This document shows positions 15,310 to 24,953 of a DNA stretch of 64,000 nt, piece after piece. The stretch covers positions 5,918 through 69,917 of the forward strand of contig JBMFWR010000003.1 of assembly GCA_049965095.1 (NCBI GenBank), in the 5' to 3' direction. The position numbers and the translations under genes were made by a program. Under the pieces are notes generated by a model that saw only the letters and a program-made list of their open reading frames with translations, did no database searches and was not told the origin of the DNA. Source of the stretch: JAKAWW01 sp049965095 (GTDB taxonomy: Archaea; Micrarchaeota; Micrarchaeia; Micrarchaeales; Micrarchaeaceae). How positions within the stretch are numbered: the first letter of the stretch is position 1; every line of letters starts with the position of its first letter.

Positions 15310-18018
15310 ATGGCTAAAAGCACAGGCAAGGCACAGATAGCGCTTGAGTTCCTTATAGTTTATTCTTTCGTGCTGGTGATATTTGTAATACTTTTTGCGC
15401 TTGTTGCTTCACAGCGTGCAACTACCCTTAGCCAGCAGGAATATTCGGAATTGCAGCTTCAGGTGCAGAACATAGTGTATTATATAGACCAAGCAATGAA
15501 CTCTGGAAGCGGTTATTATGCTTCTGTGCCTGTCCTTGGCGCAATAGGGGGCATACCCTATAATATATCGATCTCAAGCTCTGGCGTTGTAATAGGATAC
15601 ATGCACATAGGAACCCAGAATATAACCACCTACGGATTTAGCGGAGGAAGGGACCTTGTTGTTAACGGCACGCTGGCACAGCAGGGAAATGGGGTAGCTG
15701 TTTACCAGGTTCCGATATACAAGGGTTTCATAACAGTTGCAAATTCACACGGCAGCATTTACATAGACGAGAAGCCACAAAGCACCTTAAGCCTGACAGA
15801 AAATATAAACGTTCAAGCGCTCGCAAACCAGAAAGTAGGCAGCTTCGACGGCACCAACTACGCGTATGGCAGCCTTACCTCATATTTTGGCGGAAACCAC
15901 CAAGTCACTGCTGTTGCATGGGCTTACATAACACCAAACGCGAATGGCCCTATCTTTGGAGTGACAAATACACCACCAGGAAGCGGATGGAACAAGCCTT
16001 TTATTAGTGAGAAAGGCCTTGTTGTATTTGGCTTGATATGGGGTGCAAATTCCAACAACCCAATTAGCTACCCAATACAACATCCCGGATGGCACATGCT
16101 TGCCATAACATACAATCCCTCAGGTGCAGGAACTGAAACATTTTACGTTGACGGTGTAGAGGTAAGGAGCGGATCTGGGCGGTATTCATCATTTGGATCT
16201 ACTGATTACTGGACAACCTATATAAGCGGGGCTAAGCCAGGAGGTATGAATAACTATTATAATAGTATGATAGCAGATGTGCAAGCATATTCATCTGCGC
16301 TAACTCCGCAGCAGATAATGGAACTTTATAAGGAAGGCATTGCCGGAGCACCTGTGTCTAATACCATAATATCATGGTGGCCGCTTAACGGCAATTTAAA
16401 CGATTATAGCGGCAATGGCAATAATGGCATCGGCTCTGGCATGCTGTATGGAAGCGTCATGCAGTTCGAAGCAAAAGCGATAAATGGCGCAGGAAGCAAC
16501 TCTTCATATGTACCAGTTGGATTTGTTACTGGCAAGGGAACGGTTGGTACAACAAGCAGCTTTATAGCCAATAATACAAACAGCACCGGAGCATTGAGTG
16601 AGTATATTACCGCAAATCAGGTTGTAGTAGGTGCTACCAATTTGACTATAACTGCATTCAATGGCAATTCCACAATGGCTGCAAACCTGGTAGGGTGGTG
16701 GCCCCTTGATACTGGTTATGGCAGCACGTTCTATGATTTGAGCGGCTATGGTGCAACAGGATCAGGCTCCAATGTCAACTGGGTGCCAAAACCACTTGAC
16801 GTGATTGCAGTAACAAGCGCGCAATTTAATAATGGTGCAAGTGCGATAACTGGTAATCTTTTGTTTGGCACTTCAAACCTTACAATCTCTGCATGGATTA
16901 ACAACACAGGCACTGGCAGCTATTGGCAGAACATAGCTGAATTGTACGGCAATCAGAACACAAAAGAGACTCTTGACATTGGAGTAACTGCTGCAAGCGG
17001 AAATGCTGTAATAAGATGGAGCAACCAAGCAAACTCTTTCCAAAACCAACCGGCTGGTGGCATAATAAAACCAAATACTTGGTATCTTGTTACTGGAGTA
17101 TGGAATGGAAATAAGAACACGCTAAGCATTTACATTAATGGTACGCTTGTGGCAACAGGCGCCGGCAACGGCACCATAGCCACTTTTGTAAACGGTTTTA
17201 ATATAGGGGGTGCATATCTAGGAATGAGCACCTTCAATGGCCTCATCAGCAATGTGCAGGTATACAATACTGCGCTAACTCCACAGCAGATACTGCAGGA
17301 ATACAAACTGGGTATAACTGCAACTCCAATAAGCCAGGCAGGTTTGATAGGTTGGTGGCCTTTGGCAGGAAATGCAAATGACTATTCATCAAGCGGCAAT
17401 GATGGCCTTGCACAAGGAGTAGCTTATAAAAATACATATTTCACTGGCCATTCAAATCAAGAAGCAACTTATTTTAATCCTGCACAAACATCTTGGATTG
17501 CTTCTACGAAATCGCCGCTTCCGAATGGCACCAACGTAGCAACGATAGTTGCATGGATTTATCCGAAGCCATTACAAGGTGACTCCACATATGCAGGAAT
17601 TGTAAGGATAGACGGGGAAGCGTGCACGGGCAAAGGTTTGCTTTTAAGTCTGCAGGGCAGCAGCGGCCATCTGAGCATGGCTACGTGGTGCAATGACTTT
17701 GTCCCGAATTCAGGACCAAAAATTGTTTACAACGCATGGAACTTTGTAGCTGTGGTATTGAACAAGCAATCAGTTTCGTTGAACGCAAATGGCCAGTGGA
17801 TAAACGGCACGCTACCAAATCTGCCAAGCCTCCAGGCAAATGCAGGCGCATGCCCTTATAACTTTGCAATAGGCTCAACAGATTGCCCTGGAAGGCTATT
17901 CAATGGAAGCATAGAGGATGTTCAAATTTACAATGCTGCATTGACCCCTGCAGAGATAGAGGCACTTTACCAGCAGGGTTTGCCTCCATTTGACAAGTTA
18001 AATATTTCATTGGGATAG
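15310..18018 (+). CDS. Pilin-like surface protein with three LamG domains
   Basis: This 902-residue protein starts with a type IV pilin/archaellin-like segment: a short basic head (MAKSTGKAQ) then IALEFLIVYSFVLVIFVILF. The rest is extracellular beta-sandwich: LamG/concanavalin-like domains at about 170-345, 495-670 and 700-890. Each ends in the family's 'NVQVYNTALTPQQI..LY..G' and is followed by a 'WWPLxGNxNDYSGNGNNG' linker. LamG domains bind glycans or proteins, so this is a candidate adhesin carried on a pilus-like fibre. The ATG at 15310 is chosen because the hydrophobic segment follows immediately; the longer frame (15220) would begin inside the promoter region. Four bases separate it from the next gene. 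Confidence 0.85.
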   Translation: MAKSTGKAQIALEFLIVYSFVLVIFVILFALVASQRATTLSQQEYSELQLQVQNIVYYIDQAMNSGSGYYASVPVLGAIGGIPYNISISSSGVVIGYMHIGTQNITTYGFSGGRDLVVNGTLAQQGNGVAVYQVPIYKGFITVANSHGSIYIDEKPQSTLSLTENINVQALANQKVGSFDGTNYAYGSLTSYFGGNHQVTAVAWAYITPNANGPIFGVTNTPPGSGWNKPFISEKGLVVFGLIWGANSNNPISYPIQHPGWHMLAITYNPSGAGTETFYVDGVEVRSGSGRYSSFGSTDYWTTYISGAKPGGMNNYYNSMIADVQAYSSALTPQQIMELYKEGIAGAPVSNTIISWWPLNGNLNDYSGNGNNGIGSGMLYGSVMQFEAKAINGAGSNSSYVPVGFVTGKGTVGTTSSFIANNTNSTGALSEYITANQVVVGATNLTITAFNGNSTMAANLVGWWPLDTGYGSTFYDLSGYGATGSGSNVNWVPKPLDVIAVTSAQFNNGASAITGNLLFGTSNLTISAWINNTGTGSYWQNIAELYGNQNTKETLDIGVTAASGNAVIRWSNQANSFQNQPAGGIIKPNTWYLVTGVWNGNKNTLSIYINGTLVATGAGNGTIATFVNGFNIGGAYLGMSTFNGLISNVQVYNTALTPQQILQEYKLGITATPISQAGLIGWWPLAGNANDYSSSGNDGLAQGVAYKNTYFTGHSNQEATYFNPAQTSWIASTKSPLPNGTNVATIVAWIYPKPLQGDSTYAGIVRIDGEACTGKGLLLSLQGSSGHLSMATWCNDFVPNSGPKIVYNAWNFVAVVLNKQSVSLNANGQWINGTLPNLPSLQANAGACPYNFAIGSTDCPGRLFNGSIEDVQIYNAALTPAEIEALYQQGLPPFDKLNISLG

Positions 18019-18021
18019 AAT

Positions 18022-18567
18022 ATGAAAGCGCAATTTTGGAGCTTTGACGTGATATTCGCGGTGGTAATATTTAGCATAGCCATTACAATACTCGCATTTA
18101 CTTGGTATAATATAAACAACCAGCTTGCACTTGCTTATGGGGATAGTGCCACGATAATGCAGCTGCAAGCTGAATCGCTTGCAGATACGCTAATGTCGCA
18201 AGGAAACCCACCAAACTGGTACAGCATAATAAATACTACAAATGTGAACACATGGAACGATACGAGCGTTGGCATAGGAGAGGGAAATGGCAATGGCATA
18301 TCTTCAGCCAGGCTGTATGCCCTAATGTCAATGGCAAGCAACAACTATCAAGCCACAAAGCAAGCCCTTGGCATAGGATTTGATTATTATATAAGGATAA
18401 ACAGCACAGAAAATTCAGGCGCCAACATAAATATAGGGATAGGATCAAACCCCGCGACAGGGCATGCGCTTACCGTATACGTAGAGAAAAGGAGCAGCAT
18501 TCTTGACGGTACTCCAGTGCAGGTTACGATAGATTTATGGACCAATACGTCGCTGGGTTTGGAGTGA
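18022..18567 (+). CDS. Minor pilin-like protein
   Basis: This 181-residue protein begins with a short head and a pilin-type hydrophobic helix (SFDVIFAVVIFSIAITILAF). The ectodomain has several N-x-T sites and beta-rich segments and ends in 'VQVTIDLW' without a second membrane helix. No Cys are seen in the ectodomain. It lies between the triple-LamG protein and a propeller-LamG protein with intergenic gaps of only a few bases, so all are one operon. It is likely a minor pilin or pilus-tip connector; the exact role is unknown. Confidence 0.75.
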   Translation: MKAQFWSFDVIFAVVIFSIAITILAFTWYNINNQLALAYGDSATIMQLQAESLADTLMSQGNPPNWYSIINTTNVNTWNDTSVGIGEGNGNGISSARLYALMSMASNNYQATKQALGIGFDYYIRINSTENSGANINIGIGSNPATGHALTVYVEKRSSILDGTPVQVTIDLWTNTSLGLE

Positions 18568-18571
18568 TTCA

Positions 18572-20752
18572 ATGAAAAATCTAAAAGGATTCATATTTAC
18601 ACTTGATGCAATATTCGCGCTTATAGTTGCAGTGGCTGGCATATCAATTTTGCTTTATGTGCACTCCACAGTAAATACAGCATATTCAATACCGACTTCT
18701 GAGGCATCAAGCATTCTTGAAAACCTTATAAGCATGAAAGCAAGCGATTTGTACTCTTTGAGCATCGTGAACAATGTTTCAATGGGTAGCGAAGCAACTG
18801 CCACTTGGCCACAATTTGGAGGCAACCAGAGCATTGCATCTCATAGCGCCAAAGGGCCAAAAAATGCTTATACTATATTTGCATTCAACACAAGCAACGC
18901 TGTAATCCAATCTGTGATAGCAGGAAGAGGCATGGTTTTCGGCCCTGCAGGCAGTTATATATTCGCGCTTAATGGAACCAACGGCAGGCTCTTGTACACT
19001 ATAAATGGAGGAAGCACTATTGATGGTGTGCCTGCCCTTTACAACAACGAGATTATCCTTGCAAATGCAAGCGGTTTCATTGCTGGGGCAAGCATATACA
19101 ATGGCACGAAGTTGTGGAGCCACAACATAGGCGTCTCAGTTGACACTCCAATAGAAATTGAAGATGGCTATATAGCATTTGGAGCGGGTACAGGGATTTA
19201 CCTGGCAAATCCTTATAATGGCAGCATAATGGCTTCAAATACTGTCGCAGTCACATCACCTCTTGAAGCCTCAGCACCTGTGTATTTTGATGGCGAGTTT
19301 CTAGTCACAGGGACGGGCTCTGGGGTGCAGAACTATATTTATGCGTATGCACTGGCAGGAAGCAGTCTTGTGCAGCTATGGAAATTACCATTAAGTACAT
19401 CGCCGAGCACAGCACCTATGATAGCAAACAATACAATAATAGTAGGCAGCGGCAGCAGTCTTTATGCAATATCTGCAAGCGGTACAGTAGTATCAAGCTA
19501 TAGCTTGAGCGCCCAAGTGCTCGGACTCTCCTACGATGGCAGCAACATATACGCGGAAACTTCAAGCAGCATACAGGTGTTTAATTCATCAGGTGCCATG
19601 ATATTCTCGCAGCCTACAGTAGCTCAAAACCAGTATACAACGCCTTCCACCGCACAAGGCAACATATACACGCTTATCAACGGCTACATATACCAAGCGT
19701 ACAATATTTCAACAGGCGCAATGCTTTGGAATACTACACTACCAACGCAGAGCGAATCTACTTATGCCAACATTGCACTGGCATATGGAAATGCATATAT
19801 TGCAAGTGGAACAATGATTTATGCGCTTGGAAGCGTGCACATCAAGCCATATGAAAGCATGCTTGATGCGATTGTGCAGATGTACTTGAATGGGCAAGGA
19901 GAACTTGCAAACAACATACTGCACACAATATACCCTTCACAAAACATTGGAATATACATAAACAACACATACGGGCCATCTCTTAATATGGCAACTTTCA
20001 ATGGTAGCTATTCATCTTCGGGCTTTTCATCTACAAGCTATATATTCGGGACAAGCCACCACATAGGAGGAACAAACTACAATTTTACCGTGACAATGTG
20101 GGTTAAACCTTATCCAAATCCTAGCACTGCAAACAGCTGGACCATACCGTTTTTCTCTATGGAAAGCTACCAGGCGCTTGGATTCCTAAGCAGCGGTACT
20201 GGTCTGGTGCTACACAGGTGCACAAGCGCGGATACAGAAGGCTATGTCAAAGGCATGAGCCCCTCTAGTGTGTTCAACAACCAGTGGCATTTTGTCGCGG
20301 TATCGGTCTCATATCCAAATTATTATTGGCAGTTTGATGGCAACAATGTAACGGACTCAAACACAAATTCATATTCAGGCAACTACCACATATCGATAGG
20401 CGCGCAATACATGCAATGCGACGGCAACCAGTTCAACGGCCAGATTGCAAATGTGCAGCTTTACAATACGGCTCTAAAGCCCCAGCAGATAATGAGTATA
20501 TACAAGGAAGGTATATTCGGCACGCCGATAGGCTACCAGAACCTAAGTGGGTGGTGGCCCCTTACTGATAGCTTTAATGATTACAGTGGTAGTTATGGAG
20601 TTTCGGTAGCAAAAAGCGTTGCATCAAGTGTTGGACCATTGCCGCCAACGCTTTCTAACGCTTATCTAATAAGCAAGGCATCAATGCCGTTAAGTATAAA
20701 CGTAAACGGAACAAGCCACGTTTACAACGTGAGTGTGATAGTATGGCGCTAA
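18572..20752 (+). CDS. Pilin-like protein with PQQ-type propeller and LamG domain
   Basis: This 726-residue protein has an N-terminal pilin-like helix (FTLDAIFALIVAVAGISILL). A beta-propeller of PQQ/quinoprotein type follows at about 78-415: it starts 'TWPQFGGNQS' (the family's W..f..d..h pattern) and repeats 'YAL.GT..W..' blades. A LamG domain lies at about 470-645, ending 'NVQLYNTALKPQQIMSIYKEG', then a 'LSGWWPL' linker. The propeller lacks obvious PQQ ligands, so a binding role is likelier than dehydrogenase activity. The start ATG follows GTGAT, part of which is the stop codon of the preceding gene. It overlaps the next gene by 10 bases. Confidence 0.82.
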   Translation: MKNLKGFIFTLDAIFALIVAVAGISILLYVHSTVNTAYSIPTSEASSILENLISMKASDLYSLSIVNNVSMGSEATATWPQFGGNQSIASHSAKGPKNAYTIFAFNTSNAVIQSVIAGRGMVFGPAGSYIFALNGTNGRLLYTINGGSTIDGVPALYNNEIILANASGFIAGASIYNGTKLWSHNIGVSVDTPIEIEDGYIAFGAGTGIYLANPYNGSIMASNTVAVTSPLEASAPVYFDGEFLVTGTGSGVQNYIYAYALAGSSLVQLWKLPLSTSPSTAPMIANNTIIVGSGSSLYAISASGTVVSSYSLSAQVLGLSYDGSNIYAETSSSIQVFNSSGAMIFSQPTVAQNQYTTPSTAQGNIYTLINGYIYQAYNISTGAMLWNTTLPTQSESTYANIALAYGNAYIASGTMIYALGSVHIKPYESMLDAIVQMYLNGQGELANNILHTIYPSQNIGIYINNTYGPSLNMATFNGSYSSSGFSSTSYIFGTSHHIGGTNYNFTVTMWVKPYPNPSTANSWTIPFFSMESYQALGFLSSGTGLVLHRCTSADTEGYVKGMSPSSVFNNQWHFVAVSVSYPNYYWQFDGNNVTDSNTNSYSGNYHISIGAQYMQCDGNQFNGQIANVQLYNTALKPQQIMSIYKEGIFGTPIGYQNLSGWWPLTDSFNDYSGSYGVSVAKSVASSVGPLPPTLSNAYLISKASMPLSINVNGTSHVYNVSVIVWR

Positions 20753-22662
20753 AAAATAAGTTATTGCATACAAGAAAGGGCATACTTCTAACGCTTGTAA
20801 CTATAGTCTTGCTTATATTGATGGTTGGGGAGCTTATGTTATACACAATACTGAACATAGAATTCAACACTCTTGCAGTACAGTCAAGTATATCTTCTAC
20901 AACCAAAGCTTTCTCTATATCTGTGGAAAGTGCAATGCCAGGATACCTGGAAAATAGCCTGCGCAACGCCATATATGCGCTTGCAACATACGAAGAAACA
21001 CCATCTCTAAGGCACTGGCACTTTATAAACAACACAGGATATGCAATAGAGTCATTGATGTACAACGGCACCATATATGGAACAAATATGAGCAACTACA
21101 TGAATGGAACCATAGCATCATATGAAAATTCTGTCAATGAAGAAGCTGCAATAGAGGGCTTTTCTTCCTCATTTACAAACACTTCAATTTTTGTGTTCCA
21201 GAGAGGCCCTTTCAACATAAGTGCCACCTATACGGGCTTGCTCACAACAAATTCCGTTTATGGCATATTTACATACCCAATAAACGTGACTATAACAATA
21301 CCGCTTAATGGCACGCCTGACTTGTATAGTGCGGAAGCAGCAAGTCCTAAAATCATAAAAGCAGCGCGAAAATTGCCCAGTGCTTTGCTCATAGGTGGAA
21401 TGCATGCTTCTTCTGCTAATACAATGAGCACTGCATTCGTTTATGGCACGATTGTGCTGAACAACGGCCCAACGTGCAGCAGTGTACCTAGCCAATTCCA
21501 AAATCCATATTTCATACTTGCAATGCCTAACGCAAACGATATAAATAGCAACCTGTGCAATATGAGCGGCCTTGTTACCTCTACATTAAATTCCACGCCG
21601 CCAGCAAAGCCGTATTTGGTGTACCCCCAAAGCATATTCAATTACATAACAAACGGCACAAAAGTGCTGCTGCAGGGCCCAAGCAAATCGCTGCTAAGCA
21701 TAGCACCAATAAAAGAAGCAATGCAGGAAGGCTACTATTACCCTTCACCATATGCGCCTCCTTACATGGATTGGGCAAACAGCACGTTTGAGCGATCACA
21801 ATATGGGATCGTATCTTTTAATATTTTGCACAAAGAAGTCGCAAATTTAAATGCTAATGGTGCAACAGCACCTAGAACTTTTATAAATGTACCATCAGTA
21901 ACTCCATTAAGTTATCCGATGTTTACATACACAGCATGGTTTTATCCAACATATCCAGAAAGTTATTCAAGAGTTCTTGCCACAAGCGCTGGGGATTCAG
22001 GGACAATCGAGCTATCCGTTGCTAATACAAATTATATATACATAAATGGTTATGGAACTAGCGGCTGGCTAAATACTGGAGCTAGCGTACCCATGGATGG
22101 TTGGAGTTTCATTGCTGGTGTATATAATGGAAGTGGCTATAGGGTTTATCTCAACGGTAGGCTTATTTGGAGCAAGGTAACCTCGTTATCAGGGGCCACT
22201 TCTGGCAATTTTCAAATTGGAGATACAACAGCATATGGGAATAGTGGCAACCAATTTTTTGGGAGCATTGGAAATGTTCAGATATATAATACAGCACTTA
22301 ATCCAGAACAGCTATACAATCTTTATATTAGGGGAATTAATGGACTACCAGAGACAAATTCCTCATTGATAGGCTGGTGGCCTTTGGCAGGAAATGCAAA
22401 TGATTATAGCGGCAATGGCAATAATGGCATTTCCTATAATGTTTCATACTCTGGCTTATATAATTACAGTGGGGATTCGCTACTTTGGGGCACATACTAT
22501 TCCCTGCCCAACCAAGTGGAGGGGATAAACTGCATGAATGCAACTTCATGCGGCAAGCTCCCAGAGGAAAGCCTCTATCTTGGAAACCTTACTCTCTGGT
22601 CAAATTATACAGCAACAGAGAATGAGACAACAGCACTTGGCCTTCAGAATGCAACAAGGTAA
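20743..22662 (+). CDS. Membrane-anchored LamG surface protein
   Basis: This 639-residue protein has a basic N-terminus (MALKNKLLHTRK) then one membrane helix (ILLTLVTIVLLILMVGELML). The ectodomain has a long beta-rich part (residues 50-350, with scattered N-x-S/T sites and a few Cys) and a LamG domain at about 363-530, followed by a 'WWPLAGNANDYSGNGNNG' linker. The LamG segment (about 21790-22370) is visibly more A/T-rich than the flanks. The linker DNA is a patchwork of exact copies from the first gene of the operon, suggesting the domain was acquired by recombination. It is the last gene of this four-gene operon. Confidence 0.8.
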   Translation: MALKNKLLHTRKGILLTLVTIVLLILMVGELMLYTILNIEFNTLAVQSSISSTTKAFSISVESAMPGYLENSLRNAIYALATYEETPSLRHWHFINNTGYAIESLMYNGTIYGTNMSNYMNGTIASYENSVNEEAAIEGFSSSFTNTSIFVFQRGPFNISATYTGLLTTNSVYGIFTYPINVTITIPLNGTPDLYSAEAASPKIIKAARKLPSALLIGGMHASSANTMSTAFVYGTIVLNNGPTCSSVPSQFQNPYFILAMPNANDINSNLCNMSGLVTSTLNSTPPAKPYLVYPQSIFNYITNGTKVLLQGPSKSLLSIAPIKEAMQEGYYYPSPYAPPYMDWANSTFERSQYGIVSFNILHKEVANLNANGATAPRTFINVPSVTPLSYPMFTYTAWFYPTYPESYSRVLATSAGDSGTIELSVANTNYIYINGYGTSGWLNTGASVPMDGWSFIAGVYNGSGYRVYLNGRLIWSKVTSLSGATSGNFQIGDTTAYGNSGNQFFGSIGNVQIYNTALNPEQLYNLYIRGINGLPETNSSLIGWWPLAGNANDYSGNGNNGISYNVSYSGLYNYSGDSLLWGTYYSLPNQVEGINCMNATSCGKLPEESLYLGNLTLWSNYTATENETTALGLQNATR

Positions 22663-22701
22663 ATGACCTTCCCTAGTATGTTCAAACGTGTACGTCGTAA
22701 T

Positions 22702-22732
22702 ATTGCTTTAATGCTCTGAGTTATAAAGCAAT
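22702..22732. terminator. Hairpin after the LamG operon
   Basis: ATTGCTTTA and TAAAGCAAT form a nine-pair stem about 40 bases past the last stop codon of the LamG operon, in the 253-base gap before the convergent pilus-machinery genes. The rest of the gap is A/T-rich with nothing else I can identify. Confidence 0.5.
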
Positions 22733-22915
22733 GCACTTATACTCTTTTAGTTATTATAAAAATACATATTACAATTATTCACTACAACACGATGGATAAG
22801 AGACCAAACATTATCGTTAAAAAGTACATACTAGATAATATATTGTGTAGCCCTAAATGGTGGCAAGCAAGTATTACTGCACAATGTTAATTACAAGTTG
22901 CTATGCTCGTGTTTG

Positions 22916-23908
22916 TCATGCTCCAGTGCCTATGCTTGCAAACAGTGCACCGATTACGGAATGCATTATTATGAATATTACCAAGCCCACAACAATGAAT
23001 ACTGGAAGGTATTTCATTCCTTTAATCACAGACCCTGACATAATTGCGCTCATTATCAGCGCGGCGAAAGCGGTTATTATTACTATGGCTGCTATTGAAA
23101 AGTCATGATAAACTTGCGGGCTTATTTTTGGCGGGCTGGGCTTCAGGAAAGACAAACCGGTAGTGGGCAGTCCGCCAGGGTTGCTTGCCAATATTCCCTT
23201 CCACACAGTATCTGTGACAATAATCATCTGGCTAGTGAGTCCATAAAGCACCGGCGCCGCTACAAGGCCGGCAAATGCAATAAAGATGCTGTACATGAAA
23301 AGCTGTCCTGAAACCTCCTTCTGGATCATCTGCTGGTTTCTCATGTCCTTTGATATCTGCTCTATGAGGTCGGCCATCGCTCCTCCGAATCTCATCGCTT
23401 CTATCATCATCCTTATTGCGTGGCTAAGCTGATACGATCTGTAGCGTGTGCCAAGTTTTCTCAGCGCGTCTTCAAAATTTTCTCCACCGAATACACTCCT
23501 GCTCGTTATCTTTATGTCTGTTGTGATAGGTTCAAATTCAGGCCTTGCAGCAAGAAGCATTGCCCTGTCAAGCGCGATTCCGCTCCTCAGGTTTGCCGAA
23601 ACGATCTGAAGATAATCAGGCAGCACTATTTCCATTTTTGTCTTCCTTTTGTCTATCATGTATTCAAGCAGCATGTAGAGCACTAGAAGATACACTGCTG
23701 CAGAGCCTATGCCTCCAAAAAACGCGATAAGCGCACCCATCTTGAGCAGGTATATGAGGAAAGTGACAACTATAAAAATGCCAATGCTTCCGATTATTGC
23801 AATCTGCAGGAATTTCTCAACGGTGATCTTTAGCCCTGCCAGGTCTATCTCGCTCGACACGAACAGCGCGACGCGCCTTGACACAAGCCTTTCGAATTTT
23901 ATTGCCAT
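22916..23908 (-). CDS. TadC/FlaJ-like pilus assembly membrane protein (first)
   Basis: This is the platform protein of an archaeal type IV pilus-like system (T2SF family), 330 residues. After a short cytoplasmic head come two membrane helices (about residues 35-85), a cytoplasmic T2SF helical domain ('RSGIALDRAMLLAARPEFE', 'GGENFEDALRKLGTRY', 'MIEAMRFGGAMADLIEQIS'), and further membrane helices to the C-terminus. It would couple ATP hydrolysis by the neighbouring ATPase to fibre assembly. GTGAT precedes the ATG. It is last in the operon, four bases after the second TadC-like gene. Confidence 0.88.
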   Translation of the reverse strand: MAIKFERLVSRRVALFVSSEIDLAGLKITVEKFLQIAIIGSIGIFIVVTFLIYLLKMGALIAFFGGIGSAAVYLLVLYMLLEYMIDKRKTKMEIVLPDYLQIVSANLRSGIALDRAMLLAARPEFEPITTDIKITSRSVFGGENFEDALRKLGTRYRSYQLSHAIRMMIEAMRFGGAMADLIEQISKDMRNQQMIQKEVSGQLFMYSIFIAFAGLVAAPVLYGLTSQMIIVTDTVWKGILASNPGGLPTTGLSFLKPSPPKISPQVYHDFSIAAIVIITAFAALIMSAIMSGSVIKGMKYLPVFIVVGLVIFIIMHSVIGALFASIGTGA

Positions 23909-23912
23909 AATA

Positions 23913-24953
23913 TCACATGCTGAAGACAGGCCTTGAGCTTCTTATCATCATCAGGAACACTATCTGCAGGAATACCAAGCCAACTAGCACAAAAGCAAGC
24001 AATGATGTCGTAACAGTAAACAGCGCTATGAATGTGGTCAGTATTGTGACAACAGCTATTCCCATGCTCGGCAGTATTATTCCGAAAAGCATGTAGAACA
24101 TTGCTATTGCATTGAGCCTCTGGCCGTATCTTCTAAGCTCTATGATGCGTTCCTGCGATATCTGGTCTATTACGCTCTGTAAAGCGGAAACGACATCAGC
24201 TCCTGCTCTTATGCTCACAGAAGCTTGTAGCATTATCCTCCTGAATGAGAGGCTCTTTGTTTCAGCAACAGTCTCATCTATTGCATCCTCAAGAGGCATG
24301 CCAAGCTGCACCCTCTCTACTATCCTGCTGAATTCCTTGCTTGCGGCACCATAGCCAGTACTTATTGACGCCAAGGCGTTGAAAAGGGGCATGCCTGAAC
24401 GCAGCGATATTATCATATCTCTTGCCGCAAAAAGTATGTCACGCTCAACACCCTTGGAATCTGCAACGCTTTTCCTTGCAGGAAAATTGAGAAATGTTTG
24501 GAATGATATCCTGAATACAACTATACCTAGAAGTATAGCAAAAAGTGCGCTGTATGCCATTGACAAACCAACACGGGAGAACAGTAGGAATACTGTAAGG
24601 GCTATTATCACGCCGAAAATCGAAGATGCTATAAGCATCCTCTTTATGAAATCGTAAAGCGTGCCTTTTATGCCGTGCTCCTTCAAAGCGGTTTCAAGAC
24701 CTTTGTGCTTCGCACCTATGCCTTCAATGTAAAGTTTGAAGGCACTCTGCTTGCGTGCTCCTGCAACGGGTTTTTGAAAAGGCTGGATTTGGGGCTCTGC
24801 AGCCTGCACAGCTTGAGCCTGAGGCTGCTGAACAGAAGTTTTTTGCGGGGCTTGGGGTTTTCTTGAAGGCCTTGAAAATATTCCAGGCTTCGGCTCCAGC
24901 TCTATTGTCTGGTCGCCCACCTTTATTACGCGCTTCTTGCTCCCAAACATCAT
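23913..24953 (-). CDS. TadC/FlaJ-like pilus assembly membrane protein (second)
   Basis: This 346-residue T2SF-family protein is a paralogue of the next gene. A cytoplasmic N-terminal stretch of about 80 residues is rich in Pro and Gln (APQKTSVQQPQAQAVQ). It is followed by membrane helices, the helical T2SF core ('RSGMPLFNALASISTGYG', 'GMPLEDAIDETVAETKS', 'SVSIRAGADVVSALQSV') and C-terminal membrane helices. Two T2SF platform genes in tandem recall the TadB-TadC pair of Tad pili; many archaeal archaellum loci have a single FlaJ. Its start overlaps the stop of the upstream gene by four bases (ATGA), indicating coupled translation. Confidence 0.88.
   Translation of the reverse strand: MMFGSKKRVIKVGDQTIELEPKPGIFSRPSRKPQAPQKTSVQQPQAQAVQAAEPQIQPFQKPVAGARKQSAFKLYIEGIGAKHKGLETALKEHGIKGTLYDFIKRMLIASSIFGVIIALTVFLLFSRVGLSMAYSALFAILLGIVVFRISFQTFLNFPARKSVADSKGVERDILFAARDMIISLRSGMPLFNALASISTGYGAASKEFSRIVERVQLGMPLEDAIDETVAETKSLSFRRIMLQASVSIRAGADVVSALQSVIDQISQERIIELRRYGQRLNAIAMFYMLFGIILPSMGIAVVTILTTFIALFTVTTSLLAFVLVGLVFLQIVFLMMIRSSRPVFSM

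Noticed and set aside
18572..20752. PQQ-dependent alcohol dehydrogenase
   Set aside because: The blades resemble the quinoprotein propeller, but no PQQ-binding residues or signal for an enzyme are seen, and the pilin-like start and LamG domain indicate a surface structural protein.
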